A DNA stretch of 64,000 nucleotides from assembly GCA_025362315.1 (NCBI GenBank), contig JANYGP010000036.1, positions 1-64,000 on the forward strand. The letters are read 5' to 3'. Shown piece by piece: positions 51,803-59,935 of the stretch. Position 1 is the first letter of the stretch; each line of letters starts with the position of its first letter. The notes under the pieces are model-generated. The model made no database searches, had not been told where the DNA came from, and was given only the letters and a program-made list of their open reading frames with translations. Position numbers and translations under genes: made by a program. This DNA comes from Polaromonas sp. (GTDB lineage Bacteria; Pseudomonadota; Gammaproteobacteria; Burkholderiales; Burkholderiaceae_C).

Positions 51803-52087
51803 TCAAATCTTGTTCAGGCAATTGTCAAAGTAGCCGCGCCAGATGTCCTGAGCAGTCACAAGCGGGTCGTCCAGCAAGCTGCGGCGGCGGTTGTCGTCAT
51901 AAGCGCGCCTCTTGTCACTGTCAGAAAGCACGTCATAGGCCTCTTGCACCGCCCGAAATTGCGCTGCAGCATCAAGCGCATCGTTTCGGTCGGGGTGATA
52001 AACCGATGCTTTCTGACGAAATGCTTTTTTGATGTCCGCCAGCGTGGCGGCGCTGTTCAGGCCGAGCGTGGTGTAGTGGTCAATCAC
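51803..52087 (-). CDS. Minimal J-domain protein (DnaJ-like)
   Basis: 94 residues, little more than one J domain: MIDHYTTLGLNSAATLADIKKAFRQKASVYHPDRNDALDAAAQFRAVQEAYDVLSDSDKRRAYDD, with the invariant HPD at about residues 31-33, the motif that stimulates DnaK ATPase. No Gly/Phe or zinc region, so substrate binding must come from partners, plausibly the three downstream proteins. The start is GTG, and its last two bases are part of the vapC stop (GTGA), which makes it dependent on vapC translation. Confidence 0.9.
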   Translation of the reverse strand: MIDHYTTLGLNSAATLADIKKAFRQKASVYHPDRNDALDAAAQFRAVQEAYDVLSDSDKRRAYDDNRRRSLLDDPLVTAQDIWRGYFDNCLNKI

Positions 52088-52485
52088 AATTGAAAAGCCT
52101 CGACTTTCAAGCCGGCAAATATTTTGAAATCTGGGGCATTGCGTGTCAAAACTGCATAGCCATGGTGGATTGCCGTCGCCGCAATGAGTGCGTCGTGCGC
52201 GCCAGCTGTTGCATTTTTAGACAATGCAGCGACCATGCGTGCATGTGTGCGAGCAATCGGCATTGAAAACTCAAGCACAGGGATGATTGATAACAGGTTT
52301 TCGACAAATGCTGCGCGCTGCGCCCTGCGTTGAGCGGTACTGGCGCGCTCAACACCTGCCAGCAGCTCGCTGGCTGTGACGGCACTCATGTAGGCCTCAC
52401 CATAAGCGGACCACCGGGCCAAATCCAGTTTGGCACCAGAGCGCTCGGCGAGTATCCACACATCAGAATCAATCACTAAGCCCAT
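52084..52485 (-). CDS. vapC: VapC-type PIN-domain toxin
   Basis: 133 residues. PIN nuclease acidic residues visible in VIDSDVWILAERS, MSAVTASELLAGVERA and GAHDALIAATAIHHGYAVLTRNAPDFKIF. Ribonuclease toxin, usually on tRNA or rRNA. Its ATG lies ten bases inside the antitoxin gene, and its stop overlaps the J-domain gene, so vapBC leads a six-gene minus-strand unit. Confidence 0.93.
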   Translation of the reverse strand: MGLVIDSDVWILAERSGAKLDLARWSAYGEAYMSAVTASELLAGVERASTAQRRAQRAAFVENLLSIIPVLEFSMPIARTHARMVAALSKNATAGAHDALIAATAIHHGYAVLTRNAPDFKIFAGLKVEAFQL

Positions 52486-52754
52486 GGATCAGCTTTGGCT
52501 CTCAGGCTGGCACGTACTGTGCGAACATCTCCAGCCATGGCCAATCTCTCACGGGTTTTAAGCAGCGGCCCTTTTGCCAACACCTCATCGAGCTGATCAA
52601 TTGGAAACCCGGCGCTTGCCATCGCAGGCAACACACGCGCAACCACCCGCTTGCCGCGCTGTATGTCCAGCGCCTGACCCTGGTATTGCACCTGGCTCAA
52701 AAAATTGGACAAGCCACGGGAAAACTCCGTGACGGTTAGCGCAACTGCGTTCAT
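52476..52754 (-). CDS. vapB: VapB/Phd-type antitoxin
   Basis: 92 residues: MNAVALTVTEFSRGLSNFLSQVQYQGQALDIQRGKRVVARVLP matches the Phd/YefM-type DNA-binding fold; the C-terminal half would wrap the toxin. GGAGA lies 7-8 bases before the ATG. First gene of the unit that continues into the J-domain operon. Confidence 0.88.
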   Translation of the reverse strand: MNAVALTVTEFSRGLSNFLSQVQYQGQALDIQRGKRVVARVLPAMASAGFPIDQLDEVLAKGPLLKTRERLAMAGDVRTVRASLRAKADPWA

Positions 52755-52770
52755 GGCATCTTCTCCGAAA

Positions 52771-52793
52771 ATCTGATAATCATTTTATCTGAT
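52771..52793 (-). promoter_or_regulatory. Putative vapBC operator/promoter
   Basis: Two direct ATCTGAT units (52771-52777 and 52787-52793) with the inverted GATAA/TTATC pair between, in an AT-rich stretch just upstream of the vapB ribosome site. Typical position for antitoxin binding. Confidence 0.5.
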
Positions 52794-52849
52794 TTAACAA
52801 ATTTAATTTTTAGGGTGCCAAACAGGCTTTATGCAGTGGGCACTGAGGA

Positions 52850-53323
52850 TTAGTCTTGACCGTCAATTTCACACTTACCCCACTCAGTAGAGGCTTTTAT
52901 GCAACGCTTGAAAGGGTATTTGGCATTGGTGTTGATTGCGGCGAGCCTCATCTGGATTTCACTGGCTGAACGTGTCGTGCGGAAGTAGTCGAATACTTCG
53001 CCGTTCACAACGATGGCTGCTTGAGGAGAACCACCTCGCCCGGAGCTTGCGTAATCAAGCTTGTCTTTGAACGGCTTGACCGCTGCTGGCAGGAACAACC
53101 CAGCAGGAACTGTGGATCGGATACTTTTTATGACGTATGAAAAAGTGATGTTTTTGAACTCGTCCAAAGCTTGCAGTTTCGGCAGTTCATCCTTGCGCCA
53201 AGCTACGCAGGGTGGGCAATCGTTACCGCCCATCCAGACAAAATGAACAACAGGAGAAGTTTGGGCTTGTGCCGACAGTGAAATGAAAAGAGCCAGCCCA
53301 AGCAAAAATTTATGCGCCTGCAT
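52850..53323 (-). CDS. Periplasmic thioredoxin-fold-like protein
   Basis: 157 residues from ATG 53323, which has GAGGA seven bases upstream and opens a signal peptide (MQAHKFLLGLALFISLSAQAQ). A CPPC redox motif lies in WMGGNDCPPCVAWRKDELPKLQAL, as in thioredoxin-like proteins; two more Cys near the end (RCIKASTEWGKCE). Probably a periplasmic or exported thiol protein of unknown partner. Located between the vapBC unit and lolD, all minus strand. Confidence 0.8.
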   Translation of the reverse strand: MQAHKFLLGLALFISLSAQAQTSPVVHFVWMGGNDCPPCVAWRKDELPKLQALDEFKNITFSYVIKSIRSTVPAGLFLPAAVKPFKDKLDYASSGRGGSPQAAIVVNGEVFDYFRTTRSASEIQMRLAAINTNAKYPFKRCIKASTEWGKCEIDGQD

Positions 53324-53369
53324 TGGGAATTCCTCAGAGATGATTTGGAAAAAAGGTTGAAATAAAAAT

Positions 53370-54110
53370 CTATTCAAACAACTGCCCCTCAACCAGCCGG
53401 TAACGCCGTGCACAACGCGCTGCCAGTGTTTCGTCATGCGTGACCATGATGAATGCCGTGCCCTGCTCGCTTGCGAGTTGCAGCATCAGTTCAAACACGC
53501 CTTCGGCAGTGGATCGGTCCAGGTTGCCGGTAGGCTCATCGGCCAACACACAGGCGGGCTGCGTGACCAGGGCCCGTGCGATCGCCACACGCTGGCGCTC
53601 GCCGCCTGACAGCTCGGCCGGACGGTGATGCAGGCGGTCCTGCAAGCCAACACTTGCCAGCATTTTGGTAGCTCTTTGCGCACATATCTCAGGCGTCAGA
53701 CGCCGAATCCAGAGTGGCATGGCGACGTTGTCAAGTGCTGAAAACTCTGGCAACAGGTGGTGAAACTGGTAAACAAAACCCAGGTGCTGGTTGCGCAACT
53801 GGCCTTGAACTTGCGGGGTCAGCGTTGACAGGTCTTGCCCTTTGAGCATCACCTGCCCGCTGCTCGGGGCGTCCAGCCCGCCCATCAAATGCAGCAGCGT
53901 GCTCTTGCCCGAGCCTGACGCACCAACGATGGCAATCGTGTCGCTGGGGTTGACTTGAAGGTCAACACCTTTGAGCACAGTCACGTCAAGGCGCCCTTCA
54001 ATGAAGCGCTTGGTCAGGCCAGTGGCTTGCAGAACAGTTGGGAGCGGGGAACCCTCACCCCTGCCTTCTCCCGGGGAAAGTGGGAGTAAAGACGTGGAAA
54101 CATCACTCAT
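53370..54110 (-). CDS. lolD: Lipoprotein-releasing ABC transporter ATPase
   Basis: 246 residues from ATG 54110. Walker [20 protein letters not shown], signature [15 protein letters not shown], Walker [15 protein letters not shown]-loop VTHDETLA. Powers extraction of outer-membrane lipoproteins by LolCDE. It carries an N-terminal extension of about 20 residues ([15 protein letters not shown]) encoded by a GC-rich palindromic element just after the start. The start overlaps the lolC stop by eight bases. Confidence 0.95.
   Translation of the reverse strand: MSDVSTSLLPLSPGEGRGEGSPLPTVLQATGLTKRFIEGRLDVTVLKGVDLQVNPSDTIAIVGASGSGKSTLLHLMGGLDAPSSGQVMLKGQDLSTLTPQVQGQLRNQHLGFVYQFHHLLPEFSALDNVAMPLWIRRLTPEICAQRATKMLASVGLQDRLHHRPAELSGGERQRVAIARALVTQPACVLADEPTGNLDRSTAEGVFELMLQLASEQGTAFIMVTHDETLAARCARRYRLVEGQLFE
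54052..54088. repeat. GC-rich palindromic element in the 5' end of lolD
   Basis: CCCTCACCCCTGCCTTCTCC-CGGGGAAAGTGGGAG: same left arm as in ileS. In frame on the minus strand, adding the LolD N-terminal extension. Confidence 0.8.
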
Positions 54111-55356
54111 AACGCAAAGCCTCCGCCGGATTGACCCGGCTGGCACGCCAGCTGGGGTACAGCGTCGCCAGAAAAGCCAGGATCAGCGCAATCACCACGA
54201 TCGGCATGATGTCGGCGTACTGCGGCTCGCTGGGCATGCGGCTGATGAGGTAAATGTCTTTGGGCAAAAAGCTGGCGTTCAGCAGCCGCTCCAGCGCCGG
54301 CACCAGCACATCAATGTTCAGTGCAATACCCAGCCCCAGCAGCAGGCCGGCCAGCGTGCCAATCACGCCCACCATGGCGCCCTGCACCACAAATATGCCC
54401 ATGATGCTTTTTGGGCTGGCACCCAGCGTGCGCAAGATGGCAATGTCGGCACGCTTGTCTGTTACGGTCATCACCAGGGTTGACACCAGATTGAACGCAG
54501 CCACCGCAACAATCAGCGTCAGGATGATGAACATCATGCGTTTTTCAAGCTGCACCGCGGCAAACCATGTTTTGTTTTGCCGGGTCCAGTCGCGAATCAG
54601 CAAGTCGCCGCTCAAAGAGCGTGACAGTTCTGTAGCCACTTCACGCGCTTGATGCAAATCACGCAGCTTGATGCGGATGCCGGTCGGGCCTTCGAGTCTG
54701 AAAATCTTGGCCGCGTCGTCCTGATGCATCATGACAAGCGCGGAGTCGTATTCGTAGTGGCCGGAATCAAAGGTGCCCACAACTGTCATCTGCTTCAAGC
54801 GGGGCACGACGCCAGCCGGTGTGACTTGCCCACTGGGTGCAATCAGCGTCACTGAATCGCCCTCACGCACGCCCATGTTGCGCGCCAGCTCAGCGCCCAG
54901 CACCACACCAAATGCACCCGGAATCAGCTTGTCGAGCGTGGGGCCAGACATGGCCGCCAGATCCGTGACCTGCCCTTCAAGGGCCGGGTCAATGCCGCGC
55001 ACCAGGGTGCCCTTCATGTCTTCGCCTCTTGCCAGAAGCGCTTGGGCAGCTATGAAAGTTGCAGCACCCACCACATTTTTATTGGCTTTGATCTCTGCCA
55101 GCGTTTTTTGCGGATCGTTCAGGGCTGCGCCGTTGGGTGCAAACACTTCAATGTGGGAGATGACGCCCAGCATGCGGTCACGCACTTCTTTTTGAAAGCC
55201 ATTCATCACGCTCAGCACAATGATGAGCGCTGCCACGCCCAGCGCAATGCCCAGCATCGAAACGCCTGAAATAAACGAGATGAAACCATTGCGCCGCGTG
55301 GCGCGGCCTGCACGCGTGTAGCGCCAGCCCAAAATCAGTTCATAAGGAAGTTGCAT
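54103..55356 (-). CDS. lolC: Lipoprotein-releasing ABC transporter permease LolC/E
   Basis: 417 residues from ATG 55356 ([17 protein letters not shown]). FtsX-type: one N-terminal helix ([31 protein letters not shown]), a large periplasmic domain, three C-terminal helices ([23 protein letters not shown], then [21 protein letters not shown] and [20 protein letters not shown]), PAEALRYE end. Many betaproteobacteria have one LolC/E hybrid, and only one is here. Confidence 0.95.
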   Translation of the reverse strand: MQLPYELILGWRYTRAGRATRRNGFISFISGVSMLGIALGVAALIIVLSVMNGFQKEVRDRMLGVISHIEVFAPNGAALNDPQKTLAEIKANKNVVGAATFIAAQALLARGEDMKGTLVRGIDPALEGQVTDLAAMSGPTLDKLIPGAFGVVLGAELARNMGVREGDSVTLIAPSGQVTPAGVVPRLKQMTVVGTFDSGHYEYDSALVMMHQDDAAKIFRLEGPTGIRIKLRDLHQAREVATELSRSLSGDLLIRDWTRQNKTWFAAVQLEKRMMFIILTLIVAVAAFNLVSTLVMTVTDKRADIAILRTLGASPKSIMGIFVVQGAMVGVIGTLAGLLLGLGIALNIDVLVPALERLLNASFLPKDIYLISRMPSEPQYADIMPIVVIALILAFLATLYPSWRASRVNPAEALRYE

Positions 55357-55384
55357 AACCCTCAATTGTGGCATCCCGGACAAT

Positions 55385-56368
55385 ATGGGCATGTCAGTTA
55401 ACCCCGCTTCACACCTTGCTTCCCACTTTGTTATGGCATTTGCAGCTTGCGCTGGTGGCGACTGGCTGCAGGCCACGACGTCCGTGGAGCTCAAGAACCT
55501 GGGCAAACTGCTGCGCGGCATGACACTGATCCACACCGATGCAGGCGCGGCAGATTCTTTGTCGCCACCGCACGAGCGGGCATTGGCCCAAGCCTTGGGA
55601 ATGACGCCTTCAACCATAGGAGCGGCAGCTGTTCAGGACGGGCTGATTCCGTGGGCAGCGCTTGAAGCCAAAGCAAAACCTGGCGATGGCTGGGCTGTCA
55701 TCACCCCTTGTCACTGGGCCATGGGCCGTGAACATGCCACACTGACCGACCCAGCCACACTGGCGCTGACCGAGGCTGACTCCCGCACACTTCTGGATGC
55801 GATGCAGCCCTACTTTGACACGGAAGGCATCACGCTGCGTTACCAGCAGCCCACCCGCTGGCTGGCAAGCGGCGATGTTTTTGCCAGCTTGCCTACCGCA
55901 TCACTAGACCGTGTGATGGGTCGCAATGTCGGCATGTGGCTGCCGGCATCAAAAGCCATCAAATTGCTTCAAAACGAAATGCAGATGCTGCTGTACATGC
56001 ACCCTGTCAATGACAACCGCGCAGGCCAAGGCCTGCGCAGTGTGAATTCATTTTGGGTGAGTGGCACAGGGGCCATCAGCGAGTCATTCGATTCTGAAAC
56101 TGCCAGTGCCCAGGTCAGCCTCAACCGCGACCTGGCCCCTGCCGCATTTGCGGGCGATTGGGCAGCTTACACACAAGCATGGGCGCAGCTTGACGCCACT
56201 GCCATTGCGCAGCTGTTGATTCAGCAAAGCAGTGGCAAAGCCGTGCGCATCATTTTGTGTGGCGAAAGCAACGCGATGACATTTGAAACGGTACAACATG
56301 GTTTTTTAAACAAAATCAAGAGTGTTTTCAGCTCCCAGCGCCCAATTGATATGCTCAAGCAGCTATAA
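55385..56368 (+). CDS. RpfE-like conserved protein
   Basis: 327 residues. Matches the uncharacterised family annotated RpfE-type regulatory protein or cofactor-independent phosphoglycerate mutase-like: HLASHFVMAFAACAGG start, WAVITPCHWAMGREHATLTDP, VMGRNVGMWLPASKAIKLLQNEMQMLLYMHPVNDNR, VNSFWVSGTGA. In Xanthomonas rpfE also adjoins recJ, as here (13 bases to recJ). No signal peptide. ATG 55391 is an alternative start. Function unproven. Confidence 0.82.
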   Translation: MGMSVNPASHLASHFVMAFAACAGGDWLQATTSVELKNLGKLLRGMTLIHTDAGAADSLSPPHERALAQALGMTPSTIGAAAVQDGLIPWAALEAKAKPGDGWAVITPCHWAMGREHATLTDPATLALTEADSRTLLDAMQPYFDTEGITLRYQQPTRWLASGDVFASLPTASLDRVMGRNVGMWLPASKAIKLLQNEMQMLLYMHPVNDNRAGQGLRSVNSFWVSGTGAISESFDSETASAQVSLNRDLAPAAFAGDWAAYTQAWAQLDATAIAQLLIQQSSGKAVRIILCGESNAMTFETVQHGFLNKIKSVFSSQRPIDMLKQL

Positions 56369-56381
56369 ATAAAAGAGCACT

Positions 56382-58106
56382 ATGAAAATCCATATCAGGG
56401 ATGTCCCGCCACGCGCCGCATGGGCGCTGCAGCAGGCAGGCGTGCACCCGCTGCTGGCACAGCTGTATGCAGCGCGCGGTGTGCGCACGGCCGACGAACT
56501 CGACGAAGGCCTGGGCCGACTGCTGAGCCCCACCAGCCTGAAAGGCGCAAAAGAGGCCGCCATATTTCTGGCAGATGCCATCGCAGCTGACAAGCGCATC
56601 TGCATCGTGGCCGATTACGACTGCGACGGCGCAACGGCCTGTGCAGTTGGCATGCGTGGTTTGAGATTGCTGGGCGCACAACACGTCAGCTATCTGGTGC
56701 CCGACCGGGTGGTGGATGGCTACGGCCTGACTGCGCCAATTGCCGATCGCGTCAAATCCAGCGGCGCGGACGTGCTGGTCACGGTCGACAACGGCATTGC
56801 CAGTTTTGACGGCGTGGCGCGCGCCAAAGCGCTCGGCATGCAGGTACTGGTGACGGACCACCATTTGCCAGCCTTGACCGATGGATTGATTGGTTTGCCT
56901 GATGCCGACGTCATCGTCAACCCCAACCAGCCAGGTTGCGAGTTTGAAAGCAAGTCAATTGCCGGTGTGGGCGTGATGTTTTATGTGCTGCTCGCACTAC
57001 GAGCGGAGCTGCGGGCGCGTGATGTGTTCACAGCTCAAAACCAGCCGAAAGTTGATGTGCTTCTACCGTTGGTTGCGCTGGGCACAGTTGCCGATGTTGT
57101 GAAGCTGGACGCGAACAACCGCCGCCTGGTCGCGCAGGGCCTGAAACGCATCAGAAGCGGCTATTTACAGGCGGGAGTAGCTTCGCTTTTTGTAGCAGCA
57201 GGCCGCAAAGCGAACGTGGCTACCACCTTCGACTTTGGCTTTGCCCTCGGCCCGCGCATCAACGCCGCAGGTCGCCTGGCCGACATGACGCTGGGCATCG
57301 AATGCCTGCTGACCGACGATGCAGCCCGGGCCGACGAGCTGGCCAGAACACTCGACAGCATCAACCGTGAGCGACGCGACATTGAGGCCGACATGCGCGA
57401 GCAGGCCCAACTGGCTGCTGACGCGATGATTGATATTGACGATGAGCCACCTCCCGCGATAGCGATTTACGAGCCCAGCTTTCACGAAGGTGTAGTCGGC
57501 ATCGTCGCCTCCCGCATCAAAGATAAATTGCACCGCCCGACCTTCGTGTTTGCCGCCAGCCAGGCAGAGGGCAAGCAGCATGAAATCAAAGGCTCAGGCC
57601 GCTCAATTGCGGGCTTTCATCTGCGCGACGCGCTGGACCTGGTTGCCAAACGCCAGCCCGGCGTGCTGCTGAAATTTGGCGGCCATGCCATGGCGGCGGG
57701 TTGCACAATTGAAGAAAAAAATTTCGAGCTGTTCGAGCACACGCTCCAGCAAGTCGCCCGTGAATGGCTGGACGCCGCCACACTGACTCGCCGCATCGAC
57801 ACCGACGGGCCCCTGGCTGCAGAATTCCGCCGTACTGACATGGTCGACACCCTGCACAAAGAAGTCTGGGGCCAAGGCTTTGCCGCGCCCACGTTCAGTG
57901 AAGAAGTTGAAGTCGTGTCGCAACGCTTGGTCGGTGAAAAGCACCTCGCGCTAAAACTGAAACACCAGGGCCAGCCAGTAGACGGCATCTGGTTCGGCCA
58001 CACCGAGCCGCTGCCTGCGCGGGTGACGTTGGCGTTCAGGCTGGATGCGGACGAGTGGCAGGGGGTGCGGCGGGTGCGTTTTTTGGTGGAGGCTGCTGAG
58101 GTTTAA
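56382..58106 (+). CDS. recJ: Single-stranded-DNA-specific exonuclease RecJ
   Basis: 574 residues. DHH-family 5'-3' ssDNA exonuclease for RecF-pathway recombination and mismatch repair. Motifs: VADYDCDGATACAVG, VTVDNGIAS, TDHHLPAL (DHH), SIAGVGVMFYVLLAL, LGTVADVV, and the DHHA1 region KGSGRSIAGFHLRDALDL...KFGGHAMAAG. Full length. The second gene of a pair with the RpfE-like gene. Confidence 0.96.
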   Translation: MKIHIRDVPPRAAWALQQAGVHPLLAQLYAARGVRTADELDEGLGRLLSPTSLKGAKEAAIFLADAIAADKRICIVADYDCDGATACAVGMRGLRLLGAQHVSYLVPDRVVDGYGLTAPIADRVKSSGADVLVTVDNGIASFDGVARAKALGMQVLVTDHHLPALTDGLIGLPDADVIVNPNQPGCEFESKSIAGVGVMFYVLLALRAELRARDVFTAQNQPKVDVLLPLVALGTVADVVKLDANNRRLVAQGLKRIRSGYLQAGVASLFVAAGRKANVATTFDFGFALGPRINAAGRLADMTLGIECLLTDDAARADELARTLDSINRERRDIEADMREQAQLAADAMIDIDDEPPPAIAIYEPSFHEGVVGIVASRIKDKLHRPTFVFAASQAEGKQHEIKGSGRSIAGFHLRDALDLVAKRQPGVLLKFGGHAMAAGCTIEEKNFELFEHTLQQVAREWLDAATLTRRIDTDGPLAAEFRRTDMVDTLHKEVWGQGFAAPTFSEEVEVVSQRLVGEKHLALKLKHQGQPVDGIWFGHTEPLPARVTLAFRLDADEWQGVRRVRFLVEAAEV

Positions 58107-58152
58107 AGTTTGAGATTTACATTACCTGAAGCTTTATTAAGGATCACATTAA

Positions 58153-58677
58153 ATGTCTGCTCTGCGTAGATTTATGACTGACACGGTCAGCATCATTAAG
58201 CCGGATGGCAAAAGGCTCGGCCCGTACCAGGCTTCAGTCTCATCTGAATCGATAACCATAATGGAGAAGTCGCTCGACATCGATGAAGGCGACCATGTCG
58301 CGCGCTTGATACCGAGTGGAAAAGAGGAGCTTTACCTTGTGCTGTCTGCTGACTACAGCAGCGGGCTTCTCTCAATCCCACCAGGCTACACGTTAAAAGT
58401 CCAAAAGACCACAGCTCTAAATGCTGCGCCACAGACTTCAAAATCGACAACTATTAATATTCATCACTCCACAGGTGTGCAGGTTGGCGACTACAACACC
58501 CAACATATTCAAGCAACCTTCAATGAGCTTTTTCAGCAAATTGATCAATCGTCGGCATCGCAAACCGAAAAGGCTGAAGCCAAAGGTCGGCTTGCCGCTT
58601 TTTTAGAGCACCCCCTGGTTGTTTCAGTTCTGGGCTCGGCTGCTGGAGTGCTACTTGGATCGATCGGTGTGGGCTAG
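58153..58677 (+). CDS. Small protein with RHIM-like amyloid motif and hydrophobic tail
   Basis: 174 residues, AAGGA nine bases before the ATG. Three parts: (1) residues about 8-86, a beta-rich domain (TVSIIKPDGKRLGPYQASVS, GYTLKVQKTT) like one I recall from other bacterial hypothetical proteins; (2) residues 101-118 INIHHSTGVQVGDYNTQHI, whose VQVGDYN fits the RHIM core (I/V)Q(V/I/L)GxxN of RIPK1/RIPK3; (3) a helix at 119-150 and a hydrophobic end HPLVVSVLGSAAGVLLGSIGVG. RHIM-like motifs assemble amyloids in cell-death signalling, and bacterial versions have been described. Base composition is more AT-rich than recJ. No adjacent NLR or protease partner; toxin-antitoxin genes follow. Function is inferred, not shown. 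Confidence 0.75.
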   Translation: MSALRRFMTDTVSIIKPDGKRLGPYQASVSSESITIMEKSLDIDEGDHVARLIPSGKEELYLVLSADYSSGLLSIPPGYTLKVQKTTALNAAPQTSKSTTINIHHSTGVQVGDYNTQHIQATFNELFQQIDQSSASQTEKAEAKGRLAAFLEHPLVVSVLGSAAGVLLGSIGVG

Positions 58678-58699
58678 TCATATGGGTCGAGTAGGTGAA

Positions 58700-58719
58700 A
58701 CCTGAGGGTCAGGTCTTTT
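58700..58719 (+). terminator. Putative terminator after the RHIM-like gene
   Basis: ACCTGA-GGG-TCAGGT hairpin followed by CTTTT, 22 bases past the stop. Short stem, so moderate support. Confidence 0.5.
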
Positions 58720-58804
58720 ATCATCGCATTGACGCGCCATCGACCTTCAGTATTGCCGACAACAGGCGGCTCGAATTAACAGCTCTAAGGCTTAACAAAC
58801 AGCC

Positions 58805-59038
58805 TTAAACCTCTGCAACATCCCCGCCCGCCTTGGCCAATATCTCAAGCGCGCGCTGCGCTGACCCGCCCTGGGCACGCGCCTGCAGAAATTCTTTTGC
58901 AGTGCGGCGGCACGCCAGCTTTTCGGCTACTGCTACGTTGATGTACTGATTGATGGCAACCCCGTCATCTGCAGCAGCTTTGCGCAGCGCGTCCAGCATC
59001 GAATGAGGAAGTCGCAGGGCGAAATTGTTGGTTTGCAT
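58805..59038 (-). CDS. Ribbon-helix-helix antitoxin
   Basis: 77 residues from ATG 59038, chosen because AGGAG stands eight bases upstream. MQTNNFALRLPHSMLDALRKAAADDGVAINQYINVAVAEKLA is a CopG/HicB-like RHH DNA-binding domain; the rest should bind the toxin. It follows the PIN toxin by 11 bases. A TAAGGCT/AGCCTTA inverted repeat lies at its 3' end (58786-58807) but lacks a U-tract. Confidence 0.85.
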   Translation of the reverse strand: MQTNNFALRLPHSMLDALRKAAADDGVAINQYINVAVAEKLACRRTAKEFLQARAQGGSAQRALEILAKAGGDVAEV

Positions 59039-59049
59039 CGTCACTACTC

Positions 59050-59481
59050 CTAGTGCGGTTTGGTGGGTGATTGAGTTTCATAGAACTCAGCCGGTGTGGT
59101 CAATTTCAAACTAAAACGAGGGACGGCTTGTGCAAAATCGCGCAAGTTCCATGTCACTAAATGGGTGCACTGGCCGTTGACCGCAGCTTCCAGAACCATT
59201 TCGTCTGCGGGATCTTTGAGTTGCGGTCGCCATAAAAAAGAAATGTCGATTGGCCTGAGCACACCCGCCAAACCAGCCAGGAATTCATCGACTTCTATTG
59301 CGTTCAAGCCGAACGCTGCCCGTTGTTCCTCACGCTGCAAAATTGCTTCGTATTCAATAAACAACGGAACAGAAACGCCTGCCATCAACTCTCGGCGGAG
59401 CACCTGCGCCAACATTTTCCTTGACCAGCCGGTGCGTGACCGCAATGCAGAAACCAGTACATTGGTATCCATGATGATCAT
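59050..59481 (-). CDS. PIN-domain toxin (putative toxin component, COG1569 type)
   Basis: 143 residues from ATG 59481 (MIIMDTNVLVSALRSRTGWS); ATG 59472 is an alternative. Acidic residues in MDTNVLVSAL, VPLFIEYEAIL and KDPADEMVLEAAVNGQCTHLVTWNLRDF form the PIN active site. Precedes its RHH antitoxin, the reverse of the vapBC order. No Shine-Dalgarno is present; a TATAAT box lies seven bases before the start, so the mRNA may be leaderless. Confidence 0.88.
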   Translation of the reverse strand: MIIMDTNVLVSALRSRTGWSRKMLAQVLRRELMAGVSVPLFIEYEAILQREEQRAAFGLNAIEVDEFLAGLAGVLRPIDISFLWRPQLKDPADEMVLEAAVNGQCTHLVTWNLRDFAQAVPRFSLKLTTPAEFYETQSPTKPH

Positions 59482-59488
59482 GATTGAT

Positions 59489-59494
59489 ATTATA
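59489..59494 (-). promoter_or_regulatory. TATAAT box for a possibly leaderless PIN toxin mRNA
   Basis: Perfect consensus -10 on the minus strand, seven bases before ATG 59481; a weak CTGACT -35 candidate lies 16 bases further upstream. Confidence 0.6.
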
Positions 59495-59604
59495 TACAGT
59501 ATTGGTTTCGAGTCAGGCCAGCAAAGTACTTTCCATGCATTGCAGGTTATCTCCGGACAGCTTAAAAAGCTTTCGCAAAGCCAACACAAGAGACGTTAAA
59601 AACC

Positions 59605-59886
59605 ATGACCAAGCACGCACCACTGATCGACAAAGACGGCGAAGTTCATGAGCTGGCAGCAGCTGATCTGCGTCGTTTCAAGCCAGCATCTGAGGTACTG
59701 CCGGCTGAATTGCTGAAGGTCATGGGCATAAGGCCACACAGGCCGCAAAAAGCACCTACCAAGCAAGCCACGACCATCCGCTTGTCGCATAACGTCATGG
59801 CTGCGTTTAAAGCGACGGGCACGGGCTGGCAAACGCGTATTTATGCAGCATTGAAAGATTGGCTGCGAACCCATTCGCCTGTTTGA
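59605..59886 (+). CDS. BrnA-family antitoxin (orphan)
   Basis: 93 residues. BrnA-like: polar N-terminal region, then RPQKAPTKQATTIRLSHNVMAAFKATGTGWQTRIYAALKDWL, the RHH fold with the typical GTGWQTRI. BrnT toxin genes usually lie directly upstream on the same strand, but 59482-59604 holds no BrnT frame, so the antitoxin appears to be an orphan. It may still regulate other genes. Divergent from the PIN toxin gene. Confidence 0.87.
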   Translation: MTKHAPLIDKDGEVHELAAADLRRFKPASEVLPAELLKVMGIRPHRPQKAPTKQATTIRLSHNVMAAFKATGTGWQTRIYAALKDWLRTHSPV

Positions 59887-59935
59887 GGCTGTTTCAAGGC
59901 TGTTTTTTCGCCTTTTTAAGTATTATTCAGGCCGA

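Noticed and set aside
57155..57210. GGCTATTTACAGGCGGGAGTAGC string in recJ
   Set aside because: RecJ shows no extra residues here and the order of half-sites does not fit the repeat.
58786..58807. TAAGGCT/AGCCTTA inverted repeat as terminator of the RHH/PIN unit
   Set aside because: The hairpin overlaps the antitoxin stop and has no T-run on the transcribed side; kept only as a remark.
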